Of a DNA stretch of 11,705 nucleotides, positions 1 through 6,880 are shown piece by piece. The notes under the pieces were generated by a model. It saw only the letters and a program-made list of their open reading frames with translations. It searched no databases and had not been told where the DNA came from. The stretch comes from Candidatus Lambdaproteobacteria bacterium (lineage in GTDB: Bacteria > SAR324 > NAC60-12): the NCBI GenBank assembly GCA_012964265.1, contig DTUH01000105.1:1-11705 (forward strand), given 5' to 3'. Each line of letters begins with the position of its first letter. Positions within the stretch are counted from its first letter, which is position 1. Made by a program: the position numbers and the translations under genes.

Positions 1-1
1 T

Positions 2-127
2 ATCGGGGTGCTAGAAATTAATGCAGTAATCGGTAAACCCGGACCAATGGCCTCTGTAAAAGGCGTAATTACTTCCGGTCTTGTCCTGACAGTAGTACTC
101 TTTGGAGCAATAGGTTTATTGGTCTAA
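2..127 (+). CDS. C-terminal fragment of an unidentified membrane protein
   Basis: An open frame enters from the left edge and ends at TAA 125-127, giving about 41 residues. The fragment has a short polar stretch (GKPGPMASVKG) followed by a long hydrophobic run (about 20 residues, ending GAIGLLV) that looks like a C-terminal transmembrane helix finishing right at the stop. I do not recognise the family from this piece. It lies on the same strand as the cytochrome gene downstream but is separated from it by more than 300 bases with a repeat, so they are probably not one operon. That it is the real end of a gene is inferred from the uninterrupted frame and the membrane-like composition. Confidence 0.55.
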   Translation: MGVLEINAVIGKPGPMASVKGVITSGLVLTVVLFGAIGLLV

Positions 128-181
128 GTACATGCGTAAGTCAATAATTCTCGAAAGATGCGGATATTATTGACTGCGGTA

Positions 182-259
182 TGTCATCTCGACCGAAGAG
201 AGAGATCTGATAAAGTGTGGATATTTTATTAAGATCCCTCACGTACGTTCGGGATGACA
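182..259. repeat. Imperfect palindromic repeat, MITE/REP-like
   Basis: The left arm begins TGTCATCTCGACCGAAGAGA and continues GAGATCTGA. The right arm, read on the other strand, begins TGTCATCCCGAACGTACGTG and continues AGGGATCTTAA. The arms match over about 30 bases with a few mismatches and one indel, around an AT-rich centre of about 20 bases. Outer ends TGTCAT/ATGACA are exact. Arms of the type GTCAT-CGA-C-GAGRGATCT are a known style of dispersed intergenic palindrome in several bacterial genomes; that this one is dispersed is inference. It encodes nothing and could fold as a long hairpin in RNA. Confidence 0.6.
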
Positions 260-382
260 CGATAAAACTCGTAATTGTCGAGTAAGTACTGATAAATCCA
301 GAAAAAATATTATTAATTTTGTTATCGACTAGTAGAGTTCAGGGTTAGATATAATTAAGGAAAAGCCACCCCCACCGCGTTA

Positions 383-415
383 CTTCTCCCTAATATTTTA
401 ATATATGGGGAGAAG
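383..415. other. Leader hairpin upstream of the cytochrome gene
   Basis: CTTCTCCC at 383-390 pairs exactly with GGGAGAAG at 408-415 across a 17-base AT-rich loop. It lies 45 bases before the cytochrome c start. No T-run follows (AAAACTGA), so it is not a standard rho-independent terminator in the plus direction. It could be a leader structure or a protein-binding site. Confidence 0.4.
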
Positions 416-460
416 AAAACTGAATTCATTCCAGCAGTTCTCTCAATTCCATTTCAAGTA

Positions 461-844
461 ATGCTCCGCTTTTGTTTTGTACTCATTATATTATTTTTGC
501 TCACAAGTTGTGATCTGAAAATTTTCAATGCAGATGAAGCTGAGGTGAAAGTGGTTGCAGAGAAAAAAAATGAGATTCTGAATTTAAGCAGTGATCCTGA
601 AAAAGGTAAGGCCGTTTATAATGCCAATTGCATTCCATGTCATAATTATGAACCGCAAAAACCTGGAAGCATCGGTCCGCAAATTTATGGGTCTTCAAAA
701 GAGCTTCTCTCAAATAAAATTAATCTCGGAAAATATCCAAAGAATTACAAACCAAAGAGATCAACTAAAATAATGCCCTTACTTCCGCATTTGAATCAGC
801 AATTATCAAATTTACATGCATTTCTGAATGCACGTTCAGATTAA
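461..844 (+). CDS. Small cytochrome c lipoprotein
   Basis: This is a 127-residue exported monoheme cytochrome c. Residues 1-16 are a hydrophobic signal ending in a lipobox (LTSC, Cys17), so the mature protein is probably lipid-anchored on the periplasmic side. A charged linker (about 20-45) leads to the heme-binding motif CIPCH (Cys57, Cys60, His61) in the usual context DPEKGKAVYNANC. A GP pair follows at 72-73, and Met105 in KIMPLLPHL is the likely sixth heme-iron ligand. The C-terminal helix (about 110-125) matches the end of a class I cytochrome c fold. Its electron partner is not in the window. The start is the first ATG before the signal peptide; no Shine-Dalgarno sequence is visible. 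Confidence is high for the fold, low for the specific pathway. Confidence 0.88.
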   Translation: MLRFCFVLIILFLLTSCDLKIFNADEAEVKVVAEKKNEILNLSSDPEKGKAVYNANCIPCHNYEPQKPGSIGPQIYGSSKELLSNKINLGKYPKNYKPKRSTKIMPLLPHLNQQLSNLHAFLNARSD

Positions 845-1177
845 AGAATTTCGTATCAAGTTGCAGGCAGCATCAAGTTTAGTTTAATAAACCGCATAAT
901 TTTGTCAAATGAGACGGACAAGAATTATTCAGTCTCTCTAAGATTCGCCCACAAAATCCGCAGATGCCATGTACAAAGTTTCTGCCACTAATTAATTTGA
1001 GTTTTTTTGAAATTCTCCAGTTTTTCCATCGTTTTTTATTTCCTGCGGAACCCTCTTTTATATGGCATGAGAATTGCGTTTTTTGAGAAATACGCGTGTG
1101 AAACCGAGAGTACAATGTGCTTCATTTACGCCTGATTGAAGCTCAGGAAAGTCAACTATAATCTCCACATTGTTGCC
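845..1177. other. Intergenic region without a convincing gene
   Basis: The stretch between the cytochrome stop and the preferred aat start holds a direct repeat ATCAAGTT (855-862 and 872-879), a small palindrome GTTTAATAAAC (882-892), a weak GAGAC/GTCTC hairpin (911-936) and the sigma54-type promoter at 1063-1078. A minus-strand open frame (1115-879, 78 codons, rich in Cys) has no recognisable domain and overlaps the promoter; I do not call it a gene. Confidence 0.5.
1063..1078 (+). promoter_or_regulatory. Putative sigma54 (-24/-12) promoter upstream of aat
   Basis: The sequence TGGCATGAGAATTGCG matches the sigma54 consensus TGGCAYR-N4-TTGC, with the -24 GG and -12 GC separated by exactly 10 bases as required. 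A T-run follows directly. Transcription would start near 1089, about 45-90 bases before the aat start. No clear palindromic enhancer site was identified upstream. Confidence 0.55.
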
Positions 1178-1897
1178 ATGCCGGTTTACCAGCTTATCCC
1201 TGAAATTCCTTTGTTTCCGCCAATAGAAGAAGCGGAAGATGACGGTTTATTAGCGATTGGCGGTGATTTAACAAAAGAACGATTACTTGTAGCATACCGT
1301 AAAGGTATCTTTCCGTGGTATGAAGTGGGGCAGCCGATATTGTGGTGGAGTCCGGATCCACGCCTGGTTTTGATACCGGAAGAGTTGAAAATTTCACGCA
1401 GCCTGCGCAAAGTTCTACGCAAGGAAAAATTTGAAATACGTTTCGATTCCGCATTTCAGCAAGTTATTAAAGCCTGTGCCGATGTGAGAACGCAACAAGG
1501 CGAAGGAACGTGGATCATTCCGGAAATGCAGCAGGCTTATACGGAACTGCATCAAGAAGGCTTTGCCCATTCCGTTGAAAGTTGGCAGGATGGGAAATTG
1601 AAAGGTGGACTTTACGGAATTTCCCTGGGCCAGTGTTTTTTCGGTGAATCGATGTTCAGCACCAAGAACGATTCTTCTAAAGTGGCTTTGGTTGCGTTGG
1701 CTGAATTTTCTCAGCAAGTCGGAATTAAGATGATTGACTGTCAAATGACGACTGCACATCTATTGAGTTTAGGCGCACGGGAAATCAAACGGAAAGTGTT
1801 TCTGAAAAATCTGAAAAAATACATTGAAGAACCCACTCTAAAAGGAAGCTGGGACAGCGTTTCCACTTCAATAAAAGCAAATAAATTTCAAAATTGA
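1178..1897 (+). CDS. aat: Leucyl/phenylalanyl-tRNA--protein transferase
   Basis: Aat transfers Leu or Phe from aminoacyl-tRNA to proteins with N-terminal Arg or Lys, marking them for ClpS/ClpAP degradation (the N-end rule). The family signature is clear: FPPIEEAEDDGLLAIGGDL near the N-terminus, then YRKGIFPWY, ILWWSPDPR, a basic stretch, GEGTWI, AHSVESW, GGLYGISLGQCFFGESMFS, and DCQMTTAHLLSLGA near the C-terminus. The open frame extends back to TTG 1136, adding 14 residues unlike the family; the ATG at 1178 gives MPVYQL and 239 residues, the usual length and start context. Neither start has a Shine-Dalgarno sequence. The gene stops one base before the next start, so the two are probably translationally coupled, and it lies just downstream of the sigma54-type element. 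Confidence 0.95.
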   Translation: MPVYQLIPEIPLFPPIEEAEDDGLLAIGGDLTKERLLVAYRKGIFPWYEVGQPILWWSPDPRLVLIPEELKISRSLRKVLRKEKFEIRFDSAFQQVIKACADVRTQQGEGTWIIPEMQQAYTELHQEGFAHSVESWQDGKLKGGLYGISLGQCFFGESMFSTKNDSSKVALVALAEFSQQVGIKMIDCQMTTAHLLSLGAREIKRKVFLKNLKKYIEEPTLKGSWDSVSTSIKANKFQN

Positions 1898-1898
1898 A

Positions 1899-2618
1899 AT
1901 GCCAGAATCACGAGGAAAAAAAGTATTTCGAATTCAGTTATCGGTTTCAGTTGTTTTACTGTTGTTCACTCTGAGCGCCTTAAGTCTGTTTGCTACATTC
2001 TACTTGGGAATGATTGCCGGCAAAAGTATGTTGCGTCCACCAGAAACTTCTTTAGAAGAATCTGATTCTTTGGCAGAGGAACCGATGTCAGAGGAAGATC
2101 TAAAGTTTTTTGGTTTGGGGGAGCGGAAAAAGGATCAAGATTTATTTGATCTGGAAGGAATACGTGAATTAAAAAAGAAGACAGAAGAACTAATCAAAGT
2201 TCCAAAAACAACTGAATCGACTTCACCAATAACTCCAAAAGCAGATACTCCCAAAGTCGCTGCTCCAAAAAGTCCAACTTCTGAACAAAAAGTTGTAAGC
2301 AAAAAATTGGACGCTGCTTACAAAGTCACTTCTTCTAAAAGCTCGACAAAAACAAAAGAACCTGGGGTAAAAACAAAAATAGACGCAACATACACCATTC
2401 AGGTTTTTGCTTCACGGAATCATGAAAATGCTAAAAAACTGGTCAAAAAACTAAAGAAAATCGGTTTTGAAGAAGCATTTATCTTCAAGCATACTGCAGG
2501 CAACAAAACGCTTTACCGTGTTCGTGTTGGCAAAATAAAGCGTTCGGAAACTAAAAATTTGGCAAAAAAACTCAAAAATCTTAAATTTATTGATTCCGTC
2601 CAAATCACTCGCTTCTGA
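1899..2618 (+). CDS. SPOR-domain membrane protein
   Basis: This 239-residue protein has a short basic N-terminus, one transmembrane helix (about residues 13-40, ending GMIAGKSM), an acidic then Lys/Thr/Ser/Pro-rich linker (about 45-162), and a C-terminal SPOR domain (about 164-239) beginning YTIQVFASRNHENAKK and containing LYRVRVGKIKRSE. This is the layout of FtsN-like or DedD-like proteins: a single inner-membrane anchor, a flexible periplasmic linker and a peptidoglycan-binding SPOR domain that recognises denuded glycan strands at division sites. The linker shows a loose internal repeat (KKLDAAYKV at about 135-143 and KTKIDATYTI at about 158-167). It begins 1 base after the aat stop without its own ribosome-binding site. 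It could also be another SPOR protein with no division role, so no symbol is given. Confidence 0.85.
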   Translation: MPESRGKKVFRIQLSVSVVLLLFTLSALSLFATFYLGMIAGKSMLRPPETSLEESDSLAEEPMSEEDLKFFGLGERKKDQDLFDLEGIRELKKKTEELIKVPKTTESTSPITPKADTPKVAAPKSPTSEQKVVSKKLDAAYKVTSSKSSTKTKEPGVKTKIDATYTIQVFASRNHENAKKLVKKLKKIGFEEAFIFKHTAGNKTLYRVRVGKIKRSETKNLAKKLKNLKFIDSVQITRF

Positions 2619-2676
2619 AGCGTGATCAAAATCAAGCTTCATTATTTCCACATTTTCTTTTTTAAATTTAGTATAG

Positions 2677-3378
2677 ATGGCCATGAGTAATTATTGGCGT
2701 TTTTCACGCTCAGCTTATTACTCAGTAGTAGCGGCGCTGCCGTTGCTTGTGGTTTACGAAATACTGGTTATTCTGACGCAATCCCGTTATTGGGGAATCA
2801 GAAATGCAGCTGATATGTGGATCCGCACATTCCTGATGGCTTTTGATCTACGTGCGCAACACTTGACTTTCGTGATGATCGGCATCTCATTTGCGCTGAT
2901 TCCACTAGCAAAAAATCGCTCTTCCGGCGTGAAATTAAAGGCGAACTACTTCTTGCTGATGTTCGTAGAGGCTTTTGCCTACAGTTTGATTCTGGGGGGA
3001 GTACTGCAATCCATTTTAAGGCTAAGCGGACTTTCAACAGGAGGTCCGGGAAACGGTGCGCTGCAGAATTTCGCTCTTTCCTTAGGTGCAGGTTTATTTG
3101 AAGAGATTATTTTTCGCGTAATCTTGCTCAATCTGCTGTTTTTGTTTCTCAAACCATTGCTGAAAAACAAGGTTACGACAGCCGTCATTTCAGTTTTAGC
3201 AGCGTCTTTCCTTTTCTCCTTGAGTCACTATGTCGGCTCCATGGCGGATTCATGGGAACTGTACAGTTTCATGTTCCGCTGGATTGCAGGATTATTGTTT
3301 ACAGTTCTTTATTTTATGCGTGGCTTTGCTATAACAGCATACACTCATGCTCTTTATGATATTTGGGTTCTGGTTTAA
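2677..3378 (+). CDS. CPBP-family intramembrane glutamic endopeptidase
   Basis: This 233-residue multi-pass membrane protein belongs to the CPBP (CAAX protease/bacteriocin-processing; Rce1/Abi) family. The conserved motifs are in order: EExxxR in GLFEEIIFRVIL (Glu142, Glu143, Arg147), FxxxH in FLFSLSHYVG (Phe180, His184), and a C-terminal HxxxD in THALYDIW (His224, Asp228). Several hydrophobic segments (about 17-34, 63-77, 91-113, 131-140, 149-160, 168-185, 203-221) suggest six to eight helices. The substrate is unknown; no bacteriocin or prenylated target is encoded nearby. The ATG at 2677 gives MAMSNYW; an ATG two codons later (2683) is equally possible. It follows the SPOR gene by 58 bases on the same strand, so it is likely co-transcribed. 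Confidence 0.85.
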   Translation: MAMSNYWRFSRSAYYSVVAALPLLVVYEILVILTQSRYWGIRNAADMWIRTFLMAFDLRAQHLTFVMIGISFALIPLAKNRSSGVKLKANYFLLMFVEAFAYSLILGGVLQSILRLSGLSTGGPGNGALQNFALSLGAGLFEEIIFRVILLNLLFLFLKPLLKNKVTTAVISVLAASFLFSLSHYVGSMADSWELYSFMFRWIAGLLFTVLYFMRGFAITAYTHALYDIWVLV

Positions 3379-3385
3379 TTTTGTG

Positions 3386-3405
3386 CTTTCAGATTTTTGC
3401 TGAAA
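3386..3405 (+). other. Short hairpin between CPBP and aminotransferase genes
   Basis: TTTCAG (3387-3392) pairs with CTGAAA (3400-3405) around a 7-base loop, followed by TATTT. The stem is only six base pairs and the T-run is poor, so at best it is a weak terminator after the CPBP gene. Confidence 0.2.
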
Positions 3406-3472
3406 TATTTACAATCAAACTTTGCCGATTCAAACCAATTCTAAAATTGCATGACACCTTTAAAGAATTTTT

Positions 3473-4633
3473 ATGAAAGTTCCATTGCTTGATCTGCGTC
3501 CTCCCTTGGAGGAATTACGTGATGAAATTGTTGAAGCCGTTACTCAAGTCATTGACTCTACACGCTACATTATGGGGCCGGAAATTGATGGACTTGAAAG
3601 TGAAATTTCCGCATATTGTGGAACAACAGACGCGGTAGGTGTTTCTTCCGGAACCGATGCACTTTTACTTTCACTGATGGTTCTAGATGTGGCTCCGGGA
3701 GATTTGGTTTTGACGAGTAATTTTTCCTTCTTTGCAACTGCGGGTGTGGTTGCCCGTTTGAATGCAACTCCAGTTTTTGTTGACATTGATCCGGAAACCT
3801 TCAACATTGATCCGGAATCTTTAAGAAAAACGTTGACCGATATGGATGCGGAAACCCGTAAACGTGTGAAAGCCATTATTCCGGTGCATCTTTACGGGCA
3901 ATGCTCTGAAATGGAAACAATTTTAAATATTTCCAGAGAGATTGATATTCCTGTAATTGAAGATGGCGCACAGGCAATTGGTGCAGAGTGTGAAATCGAT
4001 GGTCAAAAAAAGAGCGCGGGAAGTTTGGGAGATTTTGGTTGCTTTTCCTTTTTTCCTTCTAAAAATTTAGGTGGAGTTGGAGATGGAGGTATTGTTACGG
4101 TAAACAATCCTGAATTGGCAGAACAATTACGCCTCAAACGGGTTCATGGTGGTGAGCACAAATACTACCATCGTGTTATTGGAGGAAATTTCCGCCTGGA
4201 TCCAATTCAGGCAGCAGTAATCCGAGTGAAATTACCCCACCTGAACAAATGGCACAAGCAACGGCAGGATAATGCGGATCACTACAATGAATTATTTGCT
4301 GAAGCTGGCTTAATCTCTAAGGTTCGGACTCCTTATGTCGAGCATCCTCAAAGTCTGAAAAATCCACATATTTATAATCAGTATGTGATCAGAGCGGAAA
4401 GGCGCGATGAATTGCAATCCTTTTTGTCGGAGAATGAAATTGCCTCTGAAGTTTATTACCCCCTACCTTTTCACCTGCAAGAGTGTTTTCTGCATTTAGG
4501 AGGAAAGGCAGGTGATTTTCCGGTTTCGGAAACTGCCGCAAAAGAAGTGCTTGCTCTACCGGTTTATCCGGGTATGACTGGGGCGATGAGGGAAACTGTT
4601 GTAGAGCATATAGCAAAATTTTACCAGTTTTAA
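3473..4633 (+). CDS. DegT/DnrJ/EryC1-family PLP-dependent aminotransferase
   Basis: This 386-residue enzyme is a sugar-aminotransferase-type PLP enzyme that normally adds an amino group, usually from glutamate, to a keto-sugar nucleotide. Motifs in order: VPLLDLRPP at the start, YIMGPEIDGLE (32-42), VSSGTDALLLSL (57-68), VHLYGQ (138-143), VIEDGAQAIGA (161-171; Asp164 binds the PLP ring nitrogen), and FSFFPSKNLGGVGDGG (191-206; Lys197 forms the Schiff base). The C-terminal YYPLPFHLQ and LALPVYPGM segments are also typical. Length is normal for the family. It resembles WbpE/WlbC or FdtB-type enzymes in surface polysaccharide synthesis, but no other sugar genes flank it, so the substrate is not assignable. 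Its stop overlaps the stop of the convergent EF-G gene. The start is ATG in AAAGAATTTTTATG with only a weak purine stretch ahead. Confidence 0.9.
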   Translation: MKVPLLDLRPPLEELRDEIVEAVTQVIDSTRYIMGPEIDGLESEISAYCGTTDAVGVSSGTDALLLSLMVLDVAPGDLVLTSNFSFFATAGVVARLNATPVFVDIDPETFNIDPESLRKTLTDMDAETRKRVKAIIPVHLYGQCSEMETILNISREIDIPVIEDGAQAIGAECEIDGQKKSAGSLGDFGCFSFFPSKNLGGVGDGGIVTVNNPELAEQLRLKRVHGGEHKYYHRVIGGNFRLDPIQAAVIRVKLPHLNKWHKQRQDNADHYNELFAEAGLISKVRTPYVEHPQSLKNPHIYNQYVIRAERRDELQSFLSENEIASEVYYPLPFHLQECFLHLGGKAGDFPVSETAAKEVLALPVYPGMTGAMRETVVEHIAKFYQF

Positions 4634-6738
4634 GCTTCTTTTTCCTTAAGTTTTTCCTGGCGTTCCTTGATAACTTTTTCCTGAACAAAGGATGGGCACT
4701 CTGCATATTTTTCGAATTCCATGGTGTAATTTGCTTTACCGGCAGACATGGAGCGCAGAGTGGTTGCATAACCAAACATTTCTGCCAGTGGTACGCCAGC
4801 ATTTATCACGGTCTCGTCACCCTTTACTTCAGAACCGTATATCACACCTCGACGGGAACTCAGGTCGCCAATTACTGAACCCTGATACTCGCCTGGAGTT
4901 TCCACTTCAACTTTCATGATCGGTTCCAGCAAAACCGGATTTGCTTTGCCGACTGCCTGACGCATGGCGTAGCGAGACGCAAGTTGATAGGCTAAATCGC
5001 TGGAGTCAACATCGTGGTATTTCCCTTCGTTTAGTGTGACCTTAATATTAACCATCGGAAATGCCGCAAGCGGACCTTTTTCCATTACATCCCGAAATCC
5101 TTTTTCGCATGCGGGAATGTGTTCTGAGGGAATTGATCCGCCAAATATTTTGTTTTCAAAGACAAAATCCTCTTCATGATCCAAAGGAAGTGGTTCAATG
5201 GAACCTGAGACCCCGGCAAACTGTCCGGAACCTCCAGTTTGTTTTTTGTGTAAATAGTCGTAATTTGCCGGAGTAGTAATTGCTTCACGATAATTGACCT
5301 GCGGTGCGCCGACAATAACATTCACATCAAATTCGCGGCGCATTCTTTCAATGTAAATATCGAGGTGCAACTCGCCCATTCCGGCGATAATCGTCTCTCC
5401 GGACTCTTCGTCAGAAGATACGTGAAAAGTTGGATCCTCACGCATAAATCGACCCAGTGCTTTACTCATTTTCATGTGCTGTTCGTTGTCTTTTCCTTTG
5501 ACTGCCAGTGAAATCACAGCATCAGGAACAAAAATAGATTCGCAGGAAACACGGGCGCCTTCTCCACAAAAAGTGTCTCCGGAAGCACAATCAACACCGA
5601 CCATTGCAACAATATCTCCGGCCTCTGCAAGATCTATATTTTCACGGTCATTTGAGTGCATTCTGACCATGCGTCCAATACGCATCTTGTTGCCTGTACG
5701 GGAGTTAATCACTTGCTCTCCTTTGGTCAGTTTTCCCTGATAAACCCTGGTGTATGTCAACTGTCCAAATTGCTCTTCTGTCAGTTTGAACGCCATCGCT
5801 ACAGTCGGTTTGTCCGGATCACATTCCAACAGCACTTCTTCCTGCGTTTTGATGTCGGTTGCTTTTGTTGACTCGGCTTCGAGAGGGGAAGGGAGGTAGC
5901 TAATAACCGCGTCAAGCAGTGTTTGCACTCCCTTATTTTTGAAGGCGCTTCCCATGTAAACCGGACACAATTCCAATGAAAGCACACCTTTTTTGACGGC
6001 TGCATGGATGCTGGTTTCGGAAATTTCTTTTTCATCCAATAAATCTTCCATCATTTGATCATCAAACATGGAAATCGCTTCAAGCATTTCAGCGCGATAA
6101 CTTTCTGCATCTGATTGCAATTCATCCGGAATTTCCTCTATCCGTACTTCATCGCCATGTTCACCGTCAAAATAAACAGCCTTCTTTGTAATCAGGTCAA
6201 TCACACCGAGGTGATTTTCTTCAAGTCCAATCGGCAGTTGCATGGCAACGGCATTTAGATTAAGAATTTCACGGATTCCTTTAATTCCGTTGTGTGGGTC
6301 AGCACCCATGCGATCCAGCTTGTTGATAAACGCAAGCCGCGGGACACGATAGCGTTTCATCTGACGGTCAACTGTAATCGATTGTGACTGAATCCCTGCT
6401 ACACCGCAAAGGATCATAATCGCTCCATCAAGAACACGAAGTGAACGTTCCACTTCAACTGTAAAATCAACATGCCCAGGAGTGTCAATGATGTTTATTT
6501 TTGTGTTATTCCAATTCACACTGGTTGCGGCAGAAGTAATCGTTATGCCTTTTTCTTTTTCCAGCTCCATGTGGTCCATGGTTGCTCCGGCGCCGCCGCC
6601 GCGGACTTCTTCGATTTTGTGAATCTTACCGGCATAGAATAATACGCGTTCCGTGAGCGTTGTTTTTCCGCTGTCGATATGAGCCGAAATGCCGATGTTT
6701 CTAGTGTTTTCAAGAATTTTCTGTGATGCAGGGTTCAT
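4630..6738 (-). CDS. fusA: Elongation factor G, mitochondrial EFG1/spdEFG1-like
   Basis: EF-G is the GTPase that drives ribosomal translocation. All parts are present in 702 residues: P-loop AHIDSGKT (19-26), switch I GITITSAAT (64-72), DTPGH (85-89), NKLD (139-142), domain II (about 310-400, LTYTRVYQGKLTKGE), domain III (GMGELHLDIYIERM), domain IV (VNYREA to VDSSDLAYQLASRYAM) and domain V (EPIMKVEVETPGEYQGSV to SAGKANYTMEFEKY). The P-loop has Ser where canonical bacterial EF-G has Ala, and stretches such as HIDSGKTTLTERVLFY, the ATMDHMELE region and RQMKRYRVP resemble mitochondrial EFG1 and its bacterial spdEFG1 relatives. It is not next to rpsL, rpsG or tuf. A good sigma70 promoter sits in the 142 bases upstream. 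Whether a second EF-G gene exists elsewhere is unknown. The symbol is the generic family name. Confidence 0.95.
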   Translation of the reverse strand: MNPASQKILENTRNIGISAHIDSGKTTLTERVLFYAGKIHKIEEVRGGGAGATMDHMELEKEKGITITSAATSVNWNNTKINIIDTPGHVDFTVEVERSLRVLDGAIMILCGVAGIQSQSITVDRQMKRYRVPRLAFINKLDRMGADPHNGIKGIREILNLNAVAMQLPIGLEENHLGVIDLITKKAVYFDGEHGDEVRIEEIPDELQSDAESYRAEMLEAISMFDDQMMEDLLDEKEISETSIHAAVKKGVLSLELCPVYMGSAFKNKGVQTLLDAVISYLPSPLEAESTKATDIKTQEEVLLECDPDKPTVAMAFKLTEEQFGQLTYTRVYQGKLTKGEQVINSRTGNKMRIGRMVRMHSNDRENIDLAEAGDIVAMVGVDCASGDTFCGEGARVSCESIFVPDAVISLAVKGKDNEQHMKMSKALGRFMREDPTFHVSSDEESGETIIAGMGELHLDIYIERMRREFDVNVIVGAPQVNYREAITTPANYDYLHKKQTGGSGQFAGVSGSIEPLPLDHEEDFVFENKIFGGSIPSEHIPACEKGFRDVMEKGPLAAFPMVNIKVTLNEGKYHDVDSSDLAYQLASRYAMRQAVGKANPVLLEPIMKVEVETPGEYQGSVIGDLSSRRGVIYGSEVKGDETVINAGVPLAEMFGYATTLRSMSAGKANYTMEFEKYAECPSFVQEKVIKERQEKLKEKEA

Positions 6739-6798
6739 TGCCCAATCCGTTTCAAATAGTATTTGTGAATAAAAATATAAAATAAAATGTAATCGATT

Positions 6799-6827
6799 AG
6801 TATAGCTGGAAATTAGGAGTCTATCAA
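6799..6827 (-). promoter_or_regulatory. Sigma70-type promoter for the EF-G gene
   Basis: On the minus strand the -35 box is TTGATA (6827-6822) and the -10 box is TATACT (6804-6799), separated by exactly 17 bases. Each box matches its consensus at five of six positions. Transcription would start near 6792, giving a leader of roughly 55 bases before the EF-G ATG at 6738. This lets EF-G be expressed independently of selD. Confidence 0.65.
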
Positions 6828-6880
6828 GTGATATTCCTGAAGAGGAGCTAAGAAGGATTATTTGAGTTGAATCGGGATTG

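Larger units (their letters stand above)
128..460. other. Intergenic region with repeat and hairpins
   Basis: No credible gene is seen in this stretch. It contains a 9-bp perfect inverted repeat just after the first gene's stop (GTCAATAAT at 140-148 with ATTATTGAC at 166-174, no T-run after it), the longer imperfect inverted repeat at 182-259, a small ACTCG/CGAGT hairpin at 267-283, and the leader hairpin at 383-415. A TATAAT match at 350-355 could be a -10 box for the cytochrome gene, but no convincing -35 box lies at the right spacing. Confidence 0.6.

Noticed and set aside
140..174. GTCAATAAT/ATTATTGAC inverted repeat as a terminator
   Set aside because: The stem is AT-rich with a 17-base loop and no T-run after it.
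879..1115. Minus-strand 78-codon open frame
   Set aside because: It has no recognisable domain or ribosome-binding site, and it overlaps the sigma54-type element.
1136..1177. 14-residue N-terminal extension of Aat from TTG 1136
   Set aside because: The extension does not fit the family, and ATG 1178 gives the normal length and opening.
1415..1759. Minus-strand 114-codon open frame within aat
   Set aside because: It lies entirely inside the conserved aat coding region and shows no independent evidence.
4389..4802. Minus-strand 137-codon open frame across the aminotransferase/EF-G junction
   Set aside because: It is a shadow of two well-supported genes in other frames and has no domain signature.
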